DNA of 42,225 nucleotides, taken from Bacillota bacterium. GTDB lineage: Bacteria > Bacillota > Sulfobacillia > JAJYWN01 > JAJZPE01. Made by a program: the position numbers and the translations under genes. Positions 7,478-14,629 of this stretch are shown piece after piece. The notes beneath the pieces are model-generated. The model had not been told where the DNA came from and did no database searches. It saw only the letters and a program-made list of their open reading frames with translations. Each line of letters starts with the position of its first letter. The stretch's first letter is position 1. The stretch lies in the NCBI GenBank assembly GCA_021811325.1, contig JAJZPE010000009.1, positions 1 to 42,225 on the forward strand. The letters are read 5' to 3'.

Positions 7478-8452
7478 CTACTCAATCTCCTTATTCGGCC
7501 CATACGCCTGGCACAAGTAATGGGAGATATCCTGGAAACGCATGGCCTCCCCGGCCGCCTTCTGCAGGTTCACATAACAGATGGGGCACATCGTCACCCC
7601 ATCTCTAGCGGCCCGTTTTAGCTGATCCACCCTTTTTTGGGCGTTGGCCAGGGCCTTCTTGGGGTAGAGGGATTCCGCCGGACCGCCGCAGCACCAGGTG
7701 AACTTACCGGCGTCCTCCGGCTCCCTGACGGTCAGCCCCGCCTGACCGAGCAGCGCCCTGGGCTGGTCGATCACGTTCTCGTACCGGGCAAAGACGCAGG
7801 AATCGTGAATCGCCACCTCGCCGGCCAAGGTTTGCGTCGGTTTCCTCCCCTGCTCGGCCAGGACCTCCAGGTAGCTCTTCACCTGCAGGTCATAGCCCTC
7901 GATCATGGTCGGGTAGACCGAGCGCAGCATGTTGGTGGTGTGCGGGTCGACGGTGATGACCTTTTTCACCCCGTGCTTCTTCAGAACCCCGTAGACCTTG
8001 CGGGCGTGCTTTTCCAGGACCTCATCCACCCCCAGGTCGTAAATCAGCGCCCCGGAGTAGAGCTCCTTCTCATAGAGATAACCATAATCAATCCCCGCCT
8101 GCCGCAACAGCGTGGCCACGTTGACCAGGACCTGGTCATAGGCCGCCCGCACCTGGGCGGAAGGCCGGGCCATGAAGGCGGAGATGTTCACCACCCGGTT
8201 CACCTGTCGTCCGAGTCCGGTGAAGTTGGCCAGCCAGGAATCCCCGAGCTTCTCCTCGGCCCGGCTCATCTCCTCGATGTAGGGGATGAGCTGGAACATC
8301 AGCCCGGTGTAGAGCACGGTTTCCCCGCCGCGGGGTAGATTGAGGCCTTTGGCCCACCTGGTGGCGTTACGGGCGGTGATGGGCAGCACCGACCCGCGCT
8401 GGCGCAAGTTGTCGGCCAGGATGCCGATGGTATCGCCGATTGGTAGCGGCAT
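7478..8452 (-). CDS. HdrB-like subunit with one CCG (non-cubane Fe-S) domain
   Basis: This 324-aa protein is related to heterodisulfide reductase subunit B, the subunit where the disulfide substrate is reduced. The C-terminal half holds the full CCG motif: C219, 34 residues, C254-C255, 33 residues, C289-x2-C292. That fits the known CX31-39CC...CXXC ligand set of the non-cubane [4Fe-4S] cluster. In the N-terminal half the equivalent positions have lost their cysteines (YTGLMFQL where family members have YPGCM, and VDPHTTNML). It can therefore hold one such cluster, not two as in methanogen HdrB. AAGGAG precedes the ATG, and hdrC ends 13 bp upstream. It presumably forms a complex with the HdrC and HdrA proteins of the operon; its substrate may be a protein-bound persulfide or disulfide. 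Confidence 0.88.
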   Translation of the reverse strand: MPLPIGDTIGILADNLRQRGSVLPITARNATRWAKGLNLPRGGETVLYTGLMFQLIPYIEEMSRAEEKLGDSWLANFTGLGRQVNRVVNISAFMARPSAQVRAAYDQVLVNVATLLRQAGIDYGYLYEKELYSGALIYDLGVDEVLEKHARKVYGVLKKHGVKKVITVDPHTTNMLRSVYPTMIEGYDLQVKSYLEVLAEQGRKPTQTLAGEVAIHDSCVFARYENVIDQPRALLGQAGLTVREPEDAGKFTWCCGGPAESLYPKKALANAQKRVDQLKRAARDGVTMCPICYVNLQKAAGEAMRFQDISHYLCQAYGPNKEIE

Positions 8453-8465
8453 GGGCGTTCGCTCC

Positions 8466-8768
8466 TTATAGCCTGAAGACTTGGCGGTTGATGAAGTGCC
8501 GCAGGGAGCGCACGTTTTCGGCGATGTGCACCCCCGCCGGGCAGTTCACCTCGCACACCTTGCACAAGAGGCAGGAATAGATGGTCTCGGTATTGACCTT
8601 CACCTGGTCTTCCATTCCCAACAGCACATAGCGGAACAACTTGCGGGGCAGCAGTTCGATGCCCATCGGGCAGACCGCGCTGCAGACCCCGCAGTTCATG
8701 CAGGCGGAGGCGTTGAACTCGTTGTTCTGCCGCACTACGTCCACCAGGTCAGGGTTCAAAAGGGCCAT
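8466..8768 (-). CDS. HdrC-like 2x[4Fe-4S] electron-transfer subunit
   Basis: This small iron-sulfur protein of 100 aa passes electrons between HdrA and HdrB. It has two complete cluster motifs, CMNCGVCSAVCP (about 23-34) and CLLCKVCEVNCP (about 66-77), separated by a helix, the HdrC layout. It is about half the length of methanogen HdrC, which often has N-terminal extensions. The start codon overlaps the stop of the winged-helix gene by one base (TAATG), which implies translational coupling. hdrB follows after 13 bp. Confidence 0.9.
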   Translation of the reverse strand: MALLNPDLVDVVRQNNEFNASACMNCGVCSAVCPMGIELLPRKLFRYVLLGMEDQVKVNTETIYSCLLCKVCEVNCPAGVHIAENVRSLRHFINRQVFRL

Positions 8769-9016
8769 TACGCTCCCTCCCTCTCCACTACCTGGTACTG
8801 GTAGTGGCCCTCGTCGGTAACCTCTTTGACCTCCGCCACGTAGCCATACTTGCGCATGCCCATCACCCAGAACATCACTTCATGGGTCGGGTAGCCCAAG
8901 GCGGCGGCAATCTGCGGGATGGTCTGCGGCCCGGGCGCCAGGACCTTGAGGATCCGGTTACGCATCAGGTGTTCGTCGCGGATGATTTCCCGGACATCTC
9001 TGTTTGGCATGCTCAT
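8768..9016 (-). CDS. Small winged-helix-like protein inside the hdr operon
   Basis: This 82-aa protein reads like a compact winged helix: a first helix (RNRILKVLAPG), a helix-turn-helix (TIPQIAAALGYPTHEVMFWVMGMRKYGYV), then a two-strand wing (VTDEGHYQYQVV). It contains no cysteine and no metal ligands. It overlaps hdrA upstream and hdrC downstream by one base each (TAATG at both junctions), so it is made in step with the complex. It could be a regulator, or a structural part of the Hdr assembly that uses the fold for protein contacts. I do not recognise a named family. Confidence 0.75.
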   Translation of the reverse strand: MSMPNRDVREIIRDEHLMRNRILKVLAPGPQTIPQIAAALGYPTHEVMFWVMGMRKYGYVAEVKEVTDEGHYQYQVVEREGA

Positions 9017-10752
9017 TAGCCTATCTCCTTCAACAGGCCGTCGATCATCGCCTTGACCTGGGCGTCGGTGTAACCCTGCAGATCAATGGCGTCCCGCGGG
9101 CAGACCGGGACGCACCCGCCGCAGCCCTTGCAGACTGCCTCGTTGATCGCCGCCACGTCCTGGTCGTTGAGCCGGACCTTCTCAACCGCCCCGTAGGGGC
9201 AGGTCTCCTGGCACTTGCCGCACCAGGCGCACTGGTCCGGTTTGACCGTGGCCACCAGCGGTTCCAGTTCGGCGAAGCCCTTTTTCAGGATGCCGGCGCT
9301 CTGGGTTACCGCGGCCAGGGCCGAGGCCACGCTCTCGGCGGAGTTCTTGGGCCCCTGGCAGGCGCCGCAGATGTAGACGCCGTCGACCACGGTCTCCACC
9401 GGCCGCAGCTTGGGATGGATCTCGTTGAAGAACCTGTCCTTGCCCACCGGGAGTTTCAGCGTCTTGACCAGTTCCTCGTTGGACCGCGGGACCATGCCGG
9501 TGACCAGGACCACCAGGTCGGCCGGGATGGTCAGTTCCGTCCCCACGGTCAACTGGTCCGCCACCGTTACCGACAACTTGCCGCTATTCTCGTCCCTGGT
9601 CACCGCCGGCGGCGCGTCGTCGGCGAACTTGAGGAACAGTGAGCCCTCCTCCCGGGATTCTTTGTACAGCAGTTCATACTTGCCATAGGTGCGCATGTCC
9701 CGGTACAGGTGGTACTGGTGGACCTTGGCCCCCTTGGCCGCCACTGTCAGCGAGGCGTGCACCGCCGCGTTGCAGCAGTATCGGGAGCAGTACCGGTTGG
9801 CGTTGGGCAGGTCCGGTTTTTGCCGGCTGCCGACGCAGTAGATGTAGGCGATGTCTTTGACGGGCTTCCCTTTGTACACCAAAGGTCCGGTGGAGCTGTC
9901 GATCATCTTCTTGAACTCCGGCAGGGTGACCACCCCGTCCATCCCGTAGCCGTACTCGTCGGCTTCCGGCTGGTAGCTGTCAAAGCCGGTGGCCACGATG
10001 ATCGAACCCACCTCGACCGGGATGGTTTCCGCCGGCCGGCTGTTCACCCGGATGGTCGCCTGGTAGTTGCCGAAACTGCCCGACTTGCCGATCACCTCGG
10101 CGTTGGTGAACACGGTGACGTCGGGCCGCTTCTGGATTTCGCCCCAGAGGCTGGCAATCAGTTGCCGGCCGCCCTTCGCGTGAGGGTACATCCCTTCGAA
10201 CCCGGCCACCCAGCCCCCGATCTCCGGCTCCTTTTCCACCAGGACCGCGGCGAGGCCGATGTCAGACAGTCCCAAGGCGGCCCGCAGGCCGGCGATGCCG
10301 CCGCCGATGACCAGGGCCTTGGGCACCGTCTCCACCACGATGGGTTCCAGTGGCGTGCTCAGCCTGGTGTGGGCGATGCCGGCGCGGACCAACCTGATGG
10401 CCTTGCCCGTCGCCCCGGCCTTGTCGTCGGTGTGCGTCCAGGAGCACTGCTCGCGGATGTTCACCTGGGTGTACTGGTAGGGATTCAGGTCGGCCCGCTT
10501 GGCCGCCCCTCGGAAGGTGAAGGTGTGCAGCTTGGGGGAGCAAGAGGCGACCACCAGGCCGTCCAGGTTCTGCTCCTGGATGTCCTGCACCATTTCCTGC
10601 TGGGTGGCGTCGGAGCAGGTGAACATGGCCGTCTTGGCGACCACCACGCCCGGTTCGTCGCCGACCGCCGCCCGCACTTTCTCCACGTCCACGTAGTCGG
10701 AGATATTGCCGCCGCAGTGGCAGATGTACACGCCAATCCGTCTCTCGCTCAT
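9016..10752 (-). CDS. hdrA: HdrA-like FAD/iron-sulfur subunit
   Basis: This 578-aa protein is of the heterodisulfide reductase subunit A family, the flavin hub of Hdr complexes. It opens with the HdrA signature IGVYICHCGGNISDYVDV and has an FAD Rossmann motif (VIGGGIAGLRAALGL, about 148). The HdrA core cysteines YCVGSRQ and YCSRYCCNAAVHAS follow. It ends with two [4Fe-4S] ferredoxin motifs, CAWCGKCQETCP and CKGCGGCVPVCP. It lacks the central extra ferredoxin insert of methanogen HdrA. Its ATG overlaps the stop of the larger HdrA (ATGA), and its stop overlaps the next gene. Two different HdrA paralogues in one operon resemble the QmoA/QmoB pairing of sulfate reducers. Confidence 0.92.
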   Translation of the reverse strand: MSERRIGVYICHCGGNISDYVDVEKVRAAVGDEPGVVVAKTAMFTCSDATQQEMVQDIQEQNLDGLVVASCSPKLHTFTFRGAAKRADLNPYQYTQVNIREQCSWTHTDDKAGATGKAIRLVRAGIAHTRLSTPLEPIVVETVPKALVIGGGIAGLRAALGLSDIGLAAVLVEKEPEIGGWVAGFEGMYPHAKGGRQLIASLWGEIQKRPDVTVFTNAEVIGKSGSFGNYQATIRVNSRPAETIPVEVGSIIVATGFDSYQPEADEYGYGMDGVVTLPEFKKMIDSSTGPLVYKGKPVKDIAYIYCVGSRQKPDLPNANRYCSRYCCNAAVHASLTVAAKGAKVHQYHLYRDMRTYGKYELLYKESREEGSLFLKFADDAPPAVTRDENSGKLSVTVADQLTVGTELTIPADLVVLVTGMVPRSNEELVKTLKLPVGKDRFFNEIHPKLRPVETVVDGVYICGACQGPKNSAESVASALAAVTQSAGILKKGFAELEPLVATVKPDQCAWCGKCQETCPYGAVEKVRLNDQDVAAINEAVCKGCGGCVPVCPRDAIDLQGYTDAQVKAMIDGLLKEIG

Positions 10753-13448
10753 GATGGCCGCCCCACCTTCTCCACGTAAGCTGCCGCCTGGGCGGCCGCC
10801 GCCCCGGCATGCAGGATGGAATCGGGGATATCCTTGGCCCCCGAGGCCGACCCGGCCACGTATACCCCGTCGATGCTGGTCCGGCCCGGGTTGAGGTCCT
10901 CGTCGACTTCCTCAACGTAGTAGTAATTGTCCAGCTTCAGTTGGCCGCCGGGGAACAGCTTCCCGGCCTCCAGGTTGGGCTGGATGCCCACCGCCAGCAC
11001 CACCAGGTCGTACTCGGCTTCATTGATTCGGCCACCATTGGCGATGTCCTCATAGTAAAGGAGCAGGTTGCCGTCTTCCTTCTCCTTGATCCTGGCCACC
11101 CGGCCCTTGACGAAATTGGCCCCCATCGCCTTGGCCTGTTCGTAGAACTCGTCGTAGCCCTTGTTGAAGGCCCGGATATCGATGTAGTGCACGGTCACAT
11201 CGGCCAGCGGCAGGGCGCCCATGATCAACTGGTTCTGCTTGATGGAGTACATGCAGCAGACCTTGGAGCACAGGGGGTTGTTCACCGTCTGGTCGCGGGA
11301 GCCGGTGCACAGGATGTAGGCGATGCGGTCCGGCACCTTGCCGTCCCCCGGTCGCAGCACGGTATTATAGGGCCGGGTAGGGGCCAGCAGCCGGTCCATC
11401 TGCATCCCGGTGATGACGTTCTTGAACCTGCCGTAGCCATACTGCGGCTTCAGGTCGGCCGGGAACAGCTTGAACCCGGTGGACACGATGACCGCCCCCA
11501 CCTCGGCCTCAACTTTCTGTTCCCGCATCTCCATTTTCACCGCGTCGGCCGGGCAGGTGGCGACACACTGGTGGCACTCGGAACAGACGCCACAGTCCAG
11601 GCAGCGACTGACGCTCACGAGGGCCTCCTCCTCGGTCAACGGGGGCTCGATCTCGGCAAAACCGCGCGGCTCAGCGCTCAGGGTCACGGGGTTGACCACC
11701 GGGTCGCGCCGGCTGTGGCTTCGCTGCCGCTGCAGCACCTCGGCCTTGTCCACCATCGGCAGTTTCGGATCAAACTCGGCCTCGTTCAGTTCCTTGCCCT
11801 GCAGCCAGCGGTCGATCATGAAGGCGGCCTTGCGGCCCCGGCCGGCGGCGGTGTTGATGAACGAGGCCCCGGAAACCACGTCCCCGGCGGCAAAGATGTA
11901 GGGAACACTGGTTTGCAGCGTAGCCGGGTCGACCTGGATGGTCCGGTTCTTGTTCACCTGCACCTGGCCGGCGAAAGCAGCGGTATCCGGGGTCATGCCG
12001 ACGGCCACGATCACCGCGTCGCAGTCCAGTCTTTCGGTAGTGGTCTCATCGTACTGCGGGCTGAACCGGTGGGCACTGTCAAACACCGCCGTGCAGCGCT
12101 TGAGCTCCACACCCTGGACCCGGCCCTGGCCCAGGAACTGCTTCACTCCCCAGGAGTTCAGCACGGTCACGCCCTCGGTTAGGGCTTCCTCTACTTCCCA
12201 GGCGTGGGCGGGCATGTCGGCCCTCGATTCCAGGCTGACCTGACGTACCGATCTGGCCCCCAACCGCCGGGCGCTACGGCTGGCGTCAATGGCCACGTTG
12301 CCGCCGCCGATGACGACCACATCCTTACCCTTCAGGTCGGTGGGGGTACCCAGTTTGACCGCTCGCAGAAAGTCAAGGGAGCTGACCACGCCCTGAAGCT
12401 CTTCCCCCGGCACGTTCAGTTTGGCGGCCCGCGGCGTGCCGGTGGCCACCAGGACAGCGTCGAAGCCCTGCTGCTTGAGTTCTTCCAGGTTTTCCACCCG
12501 GGTGTTGGTGGCGATCTCCACCCCCAGGGCGGTGACGTTACGGATGTCCTGATCGACCACCTCGGCCGGGAGCCGGTAGGCGGGGATGGCCAGGCGGAGC
12601 ATCCCGCCGGGCTGGGGCGCGGCTTCCAGGATCTTCACCTGGTGGCCCTGGAGGGCCAACTGCCAGGCCGCTGTCAGGCCGGCCGGCCCGGAGCCGACGA
12701 TGGCCACTTTCTTCCCGTTGGGGGCGGGGACTTTCACCTCCGCGCGTTCATGGTCACGGTAATGGGTATCGGCGACAAAGCGCTTCAACCGGCGGATGGG
12801 CAGGGGGCCTTCCAGGCCGCCCCGGGTACATTCCTCCTCGCAGGGGGCGAAGCAGGCCCGGCCCAAGCTGCCCACCAGGGGCGTGCTCTCCAGGACCAGG
12901 TTAAAGGCCTCTTCGTACTTCCCGCTACGGATCAGGGCCACGTAGCCGTGGGACTTGATCCCGGCGGGGCAAGTAAAGGTGCAGGGCGAGGTCCCGCCCC
13001 GCTCGATGACCGCCTTTTTTGGCACAGCCTGCGGGAAGGCGATGTAGGCCGCCCGCCGGGAGACCAAGTCGGCGTTGAACTGGTCGGGCACAGCCACGTT
13101 GCAGCCCATCTCGCATTGCCGGCAACCGGTGCACAGGGCTGGGTCGACGAAGGTCGGCTTGCGGCGGATCTTCACCTGGAACCGACCGTCCCCGTCGCGC
13201 CGGATTCCCTCCACCTCGGAGTAGGTAAGTACGGTGATGTTGGGGTGGTGGATGGTGGCGGCCATCTTGGGGGTGGAGATGCAGCTGGCGCAGTCCAGGG
13301 TGGGAAACACCTTGCTCAGGAGGATCATCTTCCCGCCCACGCTGGCCTCTTTTTCCACCAGCAGGACCTTGTAGCCCATGTCGCCCAGTTTCAGGGCGGA
13401 TTCCATACCCCCGATACCGCTGCCGACCACCAGCATGTCGTAGTTCAT
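10749..13448 (-). CDS. Chimeric HdrA with inserted GltD/NAD(P)H-type flavoprotein module
   Basis: This 899-aa fusion is longer than ordinary HdrA. Residues 1-150 are the HdrA N-half (FAD motif VVGSGIGGMESALKLG, CASC, CTGCRQCEMGC). Residues about 150-610 match the glutamate synthase small-subunit (GltD) type: a CTFTCPAGI...CFAPCEEEC iron-sulfur domain, then two nucleotide folds, VAIVGSGPAGLTAAWQLA (FAD) and VVVIGGGNVAIDASR (NAD(P)H). Residues about 610-899 return to HdrA, with CLDCGVCSECHQCVATCP and YILCTGSRD...CSKVCCMYSIK. The HdrA is therefore interrupted, not just tailed. Such a module would let NAD(P)H feed or accept electrons at the HdrA flavin. The frame is continuous with no sign of assembly error. 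It starts 3 bp after the MvhD-like gene and overlaps the second hdrA by four bases. Confidence 0.9.
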   Translation of the reverse strand: MNYDMLVVGSGIGGMESALKLGDMGYKVLLVEKEASVGGKMILLSKVFPTLDCASCISTPKMAATIHHPNITVLTYSEVEGIRRDGDGRFQVKIRRKPTFVDPALCTGCRQCEMGCNVAVPDQFNADLVSRRAAYIAFPQAVPKKAVIERGGTSPCTFTCPAGIKSHGYVALIRSGKYEEAFNLVLESTPLVGSLGRACFAPCEEECTRGGLEGPLPIRRLKRFVADTHYRDHERAEVKVPAPNGKKVAIVGSGPAGLTAAWQLALQGHQVKILEAAPQPGGMLRLAIPAYRLPAEVVDQDIRNVTALGVEIATNTRVENLEELKQQGFDAVLVATGTPRAAKLNVPGEELQGVVSSLDFLRAVKLGTPTDLKGKDVVVIGGGNVAIDASRSARRLGARSVRQVSLESRADMPAHAWEVEEALTEGVTVLNSWGVKQFLGQGRVQGVELKRCTAVFDSAHRFSPQYDETTTERLDCDAVIVAVGMTPDTAAFAGQVQVNKNRTIQVDPATLQTSVPYIFAAGDVVSGASFINTAAGRGRKAAFMIDRWLQGKELNEAEFDPKLPMVDKAEVLQRQRSHSRRDPVVNPVTLSAEPRGFAEIEPPLTEEEALVSVSRCLDCGVCSECHQCVATCPADAVKMEMREQKVEAEVGAVIVSTGFKLFPADLKPQYGYGRFKNVITGMQMDRLLAPTRPYNTVLRPGDGKVPDRIAYILCTGSRDQTVNNPLCSKVCCMYSIKQNQLIMGALPLADVTVHYIDIRAFNKGYDEFYEQAKAMGANFVKGRVARIKEKEDGNLLLYYEDIANGGRINEAEYDLVVLAVGIQPNLEAGKLFPGGQLKLDNYYYVEEVDEDLNPGRTSIDGVYVAGSASGAKDIPDSILHAGAAAAQAAAYVEKVGRPS

Positions 13449-13451
13449 TCT

Positions 13452-13880
13452 CTATCCCTTCCTGGCAGGTCCAAGTTTAGCCAGCGAGGTGGAAAACTCT
13501 CGCATGTAATTGGTGAACGGCTCGGCGCAAACCGAGCAGATTGCGGCCATCTTCAGTCGCTGCGGCTCATAGCCGCTCTGTTTCAACAACTCCTGCGCCT
13601 CGGCCACGATGTGAGAGGTGCGTTCCGAGCAGTCGGGCAACAAGGCGCATTCGTCCCCGTCGGCGGCGATGAACACCCCGTCGAAGCCCCGTTCTATGGC
13701 GTGCAGCACCCAGCCGGGCTTGAGGCCGCTGGTGCAGGGCACGCTGATAACCACCACGCCGGGTGAATAGTGCATGTGCGAACTCCCGGCCAGGTCAATG
13801 CCGGGGTCGGAGATGTTGTTGGTGGAGAAGGCCAGGATCTTGGGCACAAAACCCTGGCCTTCTTGAACCTGCGTAGTCAT
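13452..13880 (-). CDS. MvhD/FlpD-like hydrogenase-type iron-sulfur subunit, divergent cysteines
   Basis: This 142-aa protein matches the MvhD (hydrogenase delta, PF02662-type) fold pattern: ILAFSTNN...DLAG, then VISVPCTSGLKPGWVLHAIERGFDGVFIA, then GDEC. MvhD normally carries a [2Fe-2S] cluster that links an electron donor to HdrA. Here the usual N-terminal FxCxxC is FSTNN and the GCxxGDC element is ADGDEC. The cysteines present are 49, 78, 84, 115 and 118, with a CSVC near the C-terminus where relatives usually have a WISAAEG-like segment. A cluster may therefore be held in another way or be lost. It overlaps tusA by one base (TAATG). Confidence 0.8.
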   Translation of the reverse strand: MTTQVQEGQGFVPKILAFSTNNISDPGIDLAGSSHMHYSPGVVVISVPCTSGLKPGWVLHAIERGFDGVFIAADGDECALLPDCSERTSHIVAEAQELLKQSGYEPQRLKMAAICSVCAEPFTNYMREFSTSLAKLGPARKG

Positions 13881-14134
13881 TACTTCAGCCTCTTCACAAA
13901 TAACTTCCAGTAGCCGGCTTCTTCAACCACACCCAAGAACTCGTGACCCATCTTCTTGGACCAGGCCGGCAGGTCTTTCTGCGTACCGGTATCGGTGGCC
14001 ATGACCTCCATGATCTCACCCGGTTTCACTTCCACGATGCCTTTCTTGGCCGCCAGGATCGGTCCCGGGCAGGAGGTGCCCCTGGCGTCCACAACCTTCT
14101 GGGCCTTTATCGCTTTCAGCTCTTCCGGTGTCAT
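13880..14134 (-). CDS. tusA: TusA-family sulfur carrier protein
   Basis: This 84-aa protein with the TusA fold has the hallmark DARGTSCPGPILAAKK, where the Cys of CPGP carries the persulfide sulfur. The second half (EIMEVMATDTGTQKDLPAWSKKMGHEFLG) is typical of the family. AAGGAGG lies 5 nt before the ATG at 14134, so that start is preferred. An upstream ATG at 14185 would add a cysteine-containing tail (MSCFLCSGCS) but has no visible RBS. It is the first gene of the operon, behind a strong sigma-A promoter. In sulfur metabolism TusA exchanges sulfane sulfur with DsrE and Hdr-like complexes, which fits its neighbours. Confidence 0.93.
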   Translation of the reverse strand: MTPEELKAIKAQKVVDARGTSCPGPILAAKKGIVEVKPGEIMEVMATDTGTQKDLPAWSKKMGHEFLGVVEEAGYWKLFVKRLK

Positions 14135-14206
14135 TTTCTTCTCCTCCTTGGATGGGCTGCAACCACTACAAAGAAAACAAGACATTTCAATATGTTGTTC
14201 CTCTCG

Positions 14207-14235
14207 ATTCTAAATCCTAACAGCCGATACGTCAA
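14207..14235 (-). promoter_or_regulatory. Promoter of the tusA-hdr-dsrE operon
   Basis: TTGACG (14230-14235) and TAGAAT (14207-14212) on the minus strand are 17 bp apart. Just upstream of the -35 box, TCACTTGTGA and TCACTTGACG share TCACTTG as a 16-bp-spaced direct repeat, and the first copy is itself a near-palindrome. That repeat could be a regulator site. Confidence 0.7.
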
Positions 14236-14396
14236 GTGAGTACTTTCACAAGTGACTTCTTTCCAAAGTCTGCGTCAGGCCTGGGGCCGCCAACTGAGGC
14301 CATAAAAAATTAACAGATTGACCGCCGCCCCGCAGGTGCGATGGCCAACCGCGGAACGCGTGAACCCACCCCGGAGGCACCGTCCAAGCCACCGCG

Positions 14397-14433
14397 AAGG
14401 GCCGTCCTTTTGCGGACGGCCCTTTTTGTCTTT
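14397..14433 (+). terminator. Strong plus-strand terminator without an assigned gene
   Basis: AAGGGCCGTCC and GGACGGCCCTT form an 11-bp stem with a 6-nt loop, followed on the plus strand by TTTTTGTCTTT. No plus-strand gene lies upstream for more than 13 kb. The preceding GC-rich stretch (14290-14396) includes GGTGC/GCACC and CGCG/CGCG pairings, so a small RNA or a leader cut off from its gene is possible. I recognised no known RNA family. The rest of 14135-14629 holds no convincing CDS. Confidence 0.6.
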
Positions 14434-14541
14434 CCGGCCTTCCCTTCGCCACATTCCTTCCCCGCATTCCATTCGTACGGTAGAGGGCTAGATGTGAACA
14501 CAGACCCAAAAGAAGACGCCTACAAAGCAGCCGCGTAAGCG

Positions 14542-14581
14542 GAAGCCCCCGACTTCACCGTTAGGGTGAAACGGGGGCTTC
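14542..14581. repeat. Large two-part palindrome (possible IS200/IS605-type end or REP-like hairpin)
   Basis: GAAGCCCCCG and CGGGGGCTTC form a 10-bp outer stem. Inside it TTCACC and GGTGAA form a second 6-bp stem. Neither strand has a T tract after it, so it is not a normal terminator. Similar GAAGCCCCCGACTT hairpins occur at the ends of IS200/IS605-type elements, but no tnpA or tnpB is present. Confidence 0.4.
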
Positions 14582-14629
14582 TAGCTTGGAACAAAGGAGT
14601 AAGCCTTACCCGAGTTCGACAGTCACTAG

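Noticed and set aside
12204-13766. 520-aa plus-strand ORF opposite the chimeric HdrA
   Set aside because: Mirrors the codon bias of the real minus-strand gene; no domain or RBS.
14135-14185. Cysteine-rich N-terminal extension of TusA (MSCFLCSGCS...)
   Set aside because: No RBS for that ATG, while AAGGAGG fits the later ATG; kept only as an alternative.
14246-14509. Hypothetical minus-strand ORFs of 63-87 aa upstream of tusA
   Set aside because: Three overlapping frames in a structured GC-rich region, no RBS or family; the stretch is better read as RNA-like.
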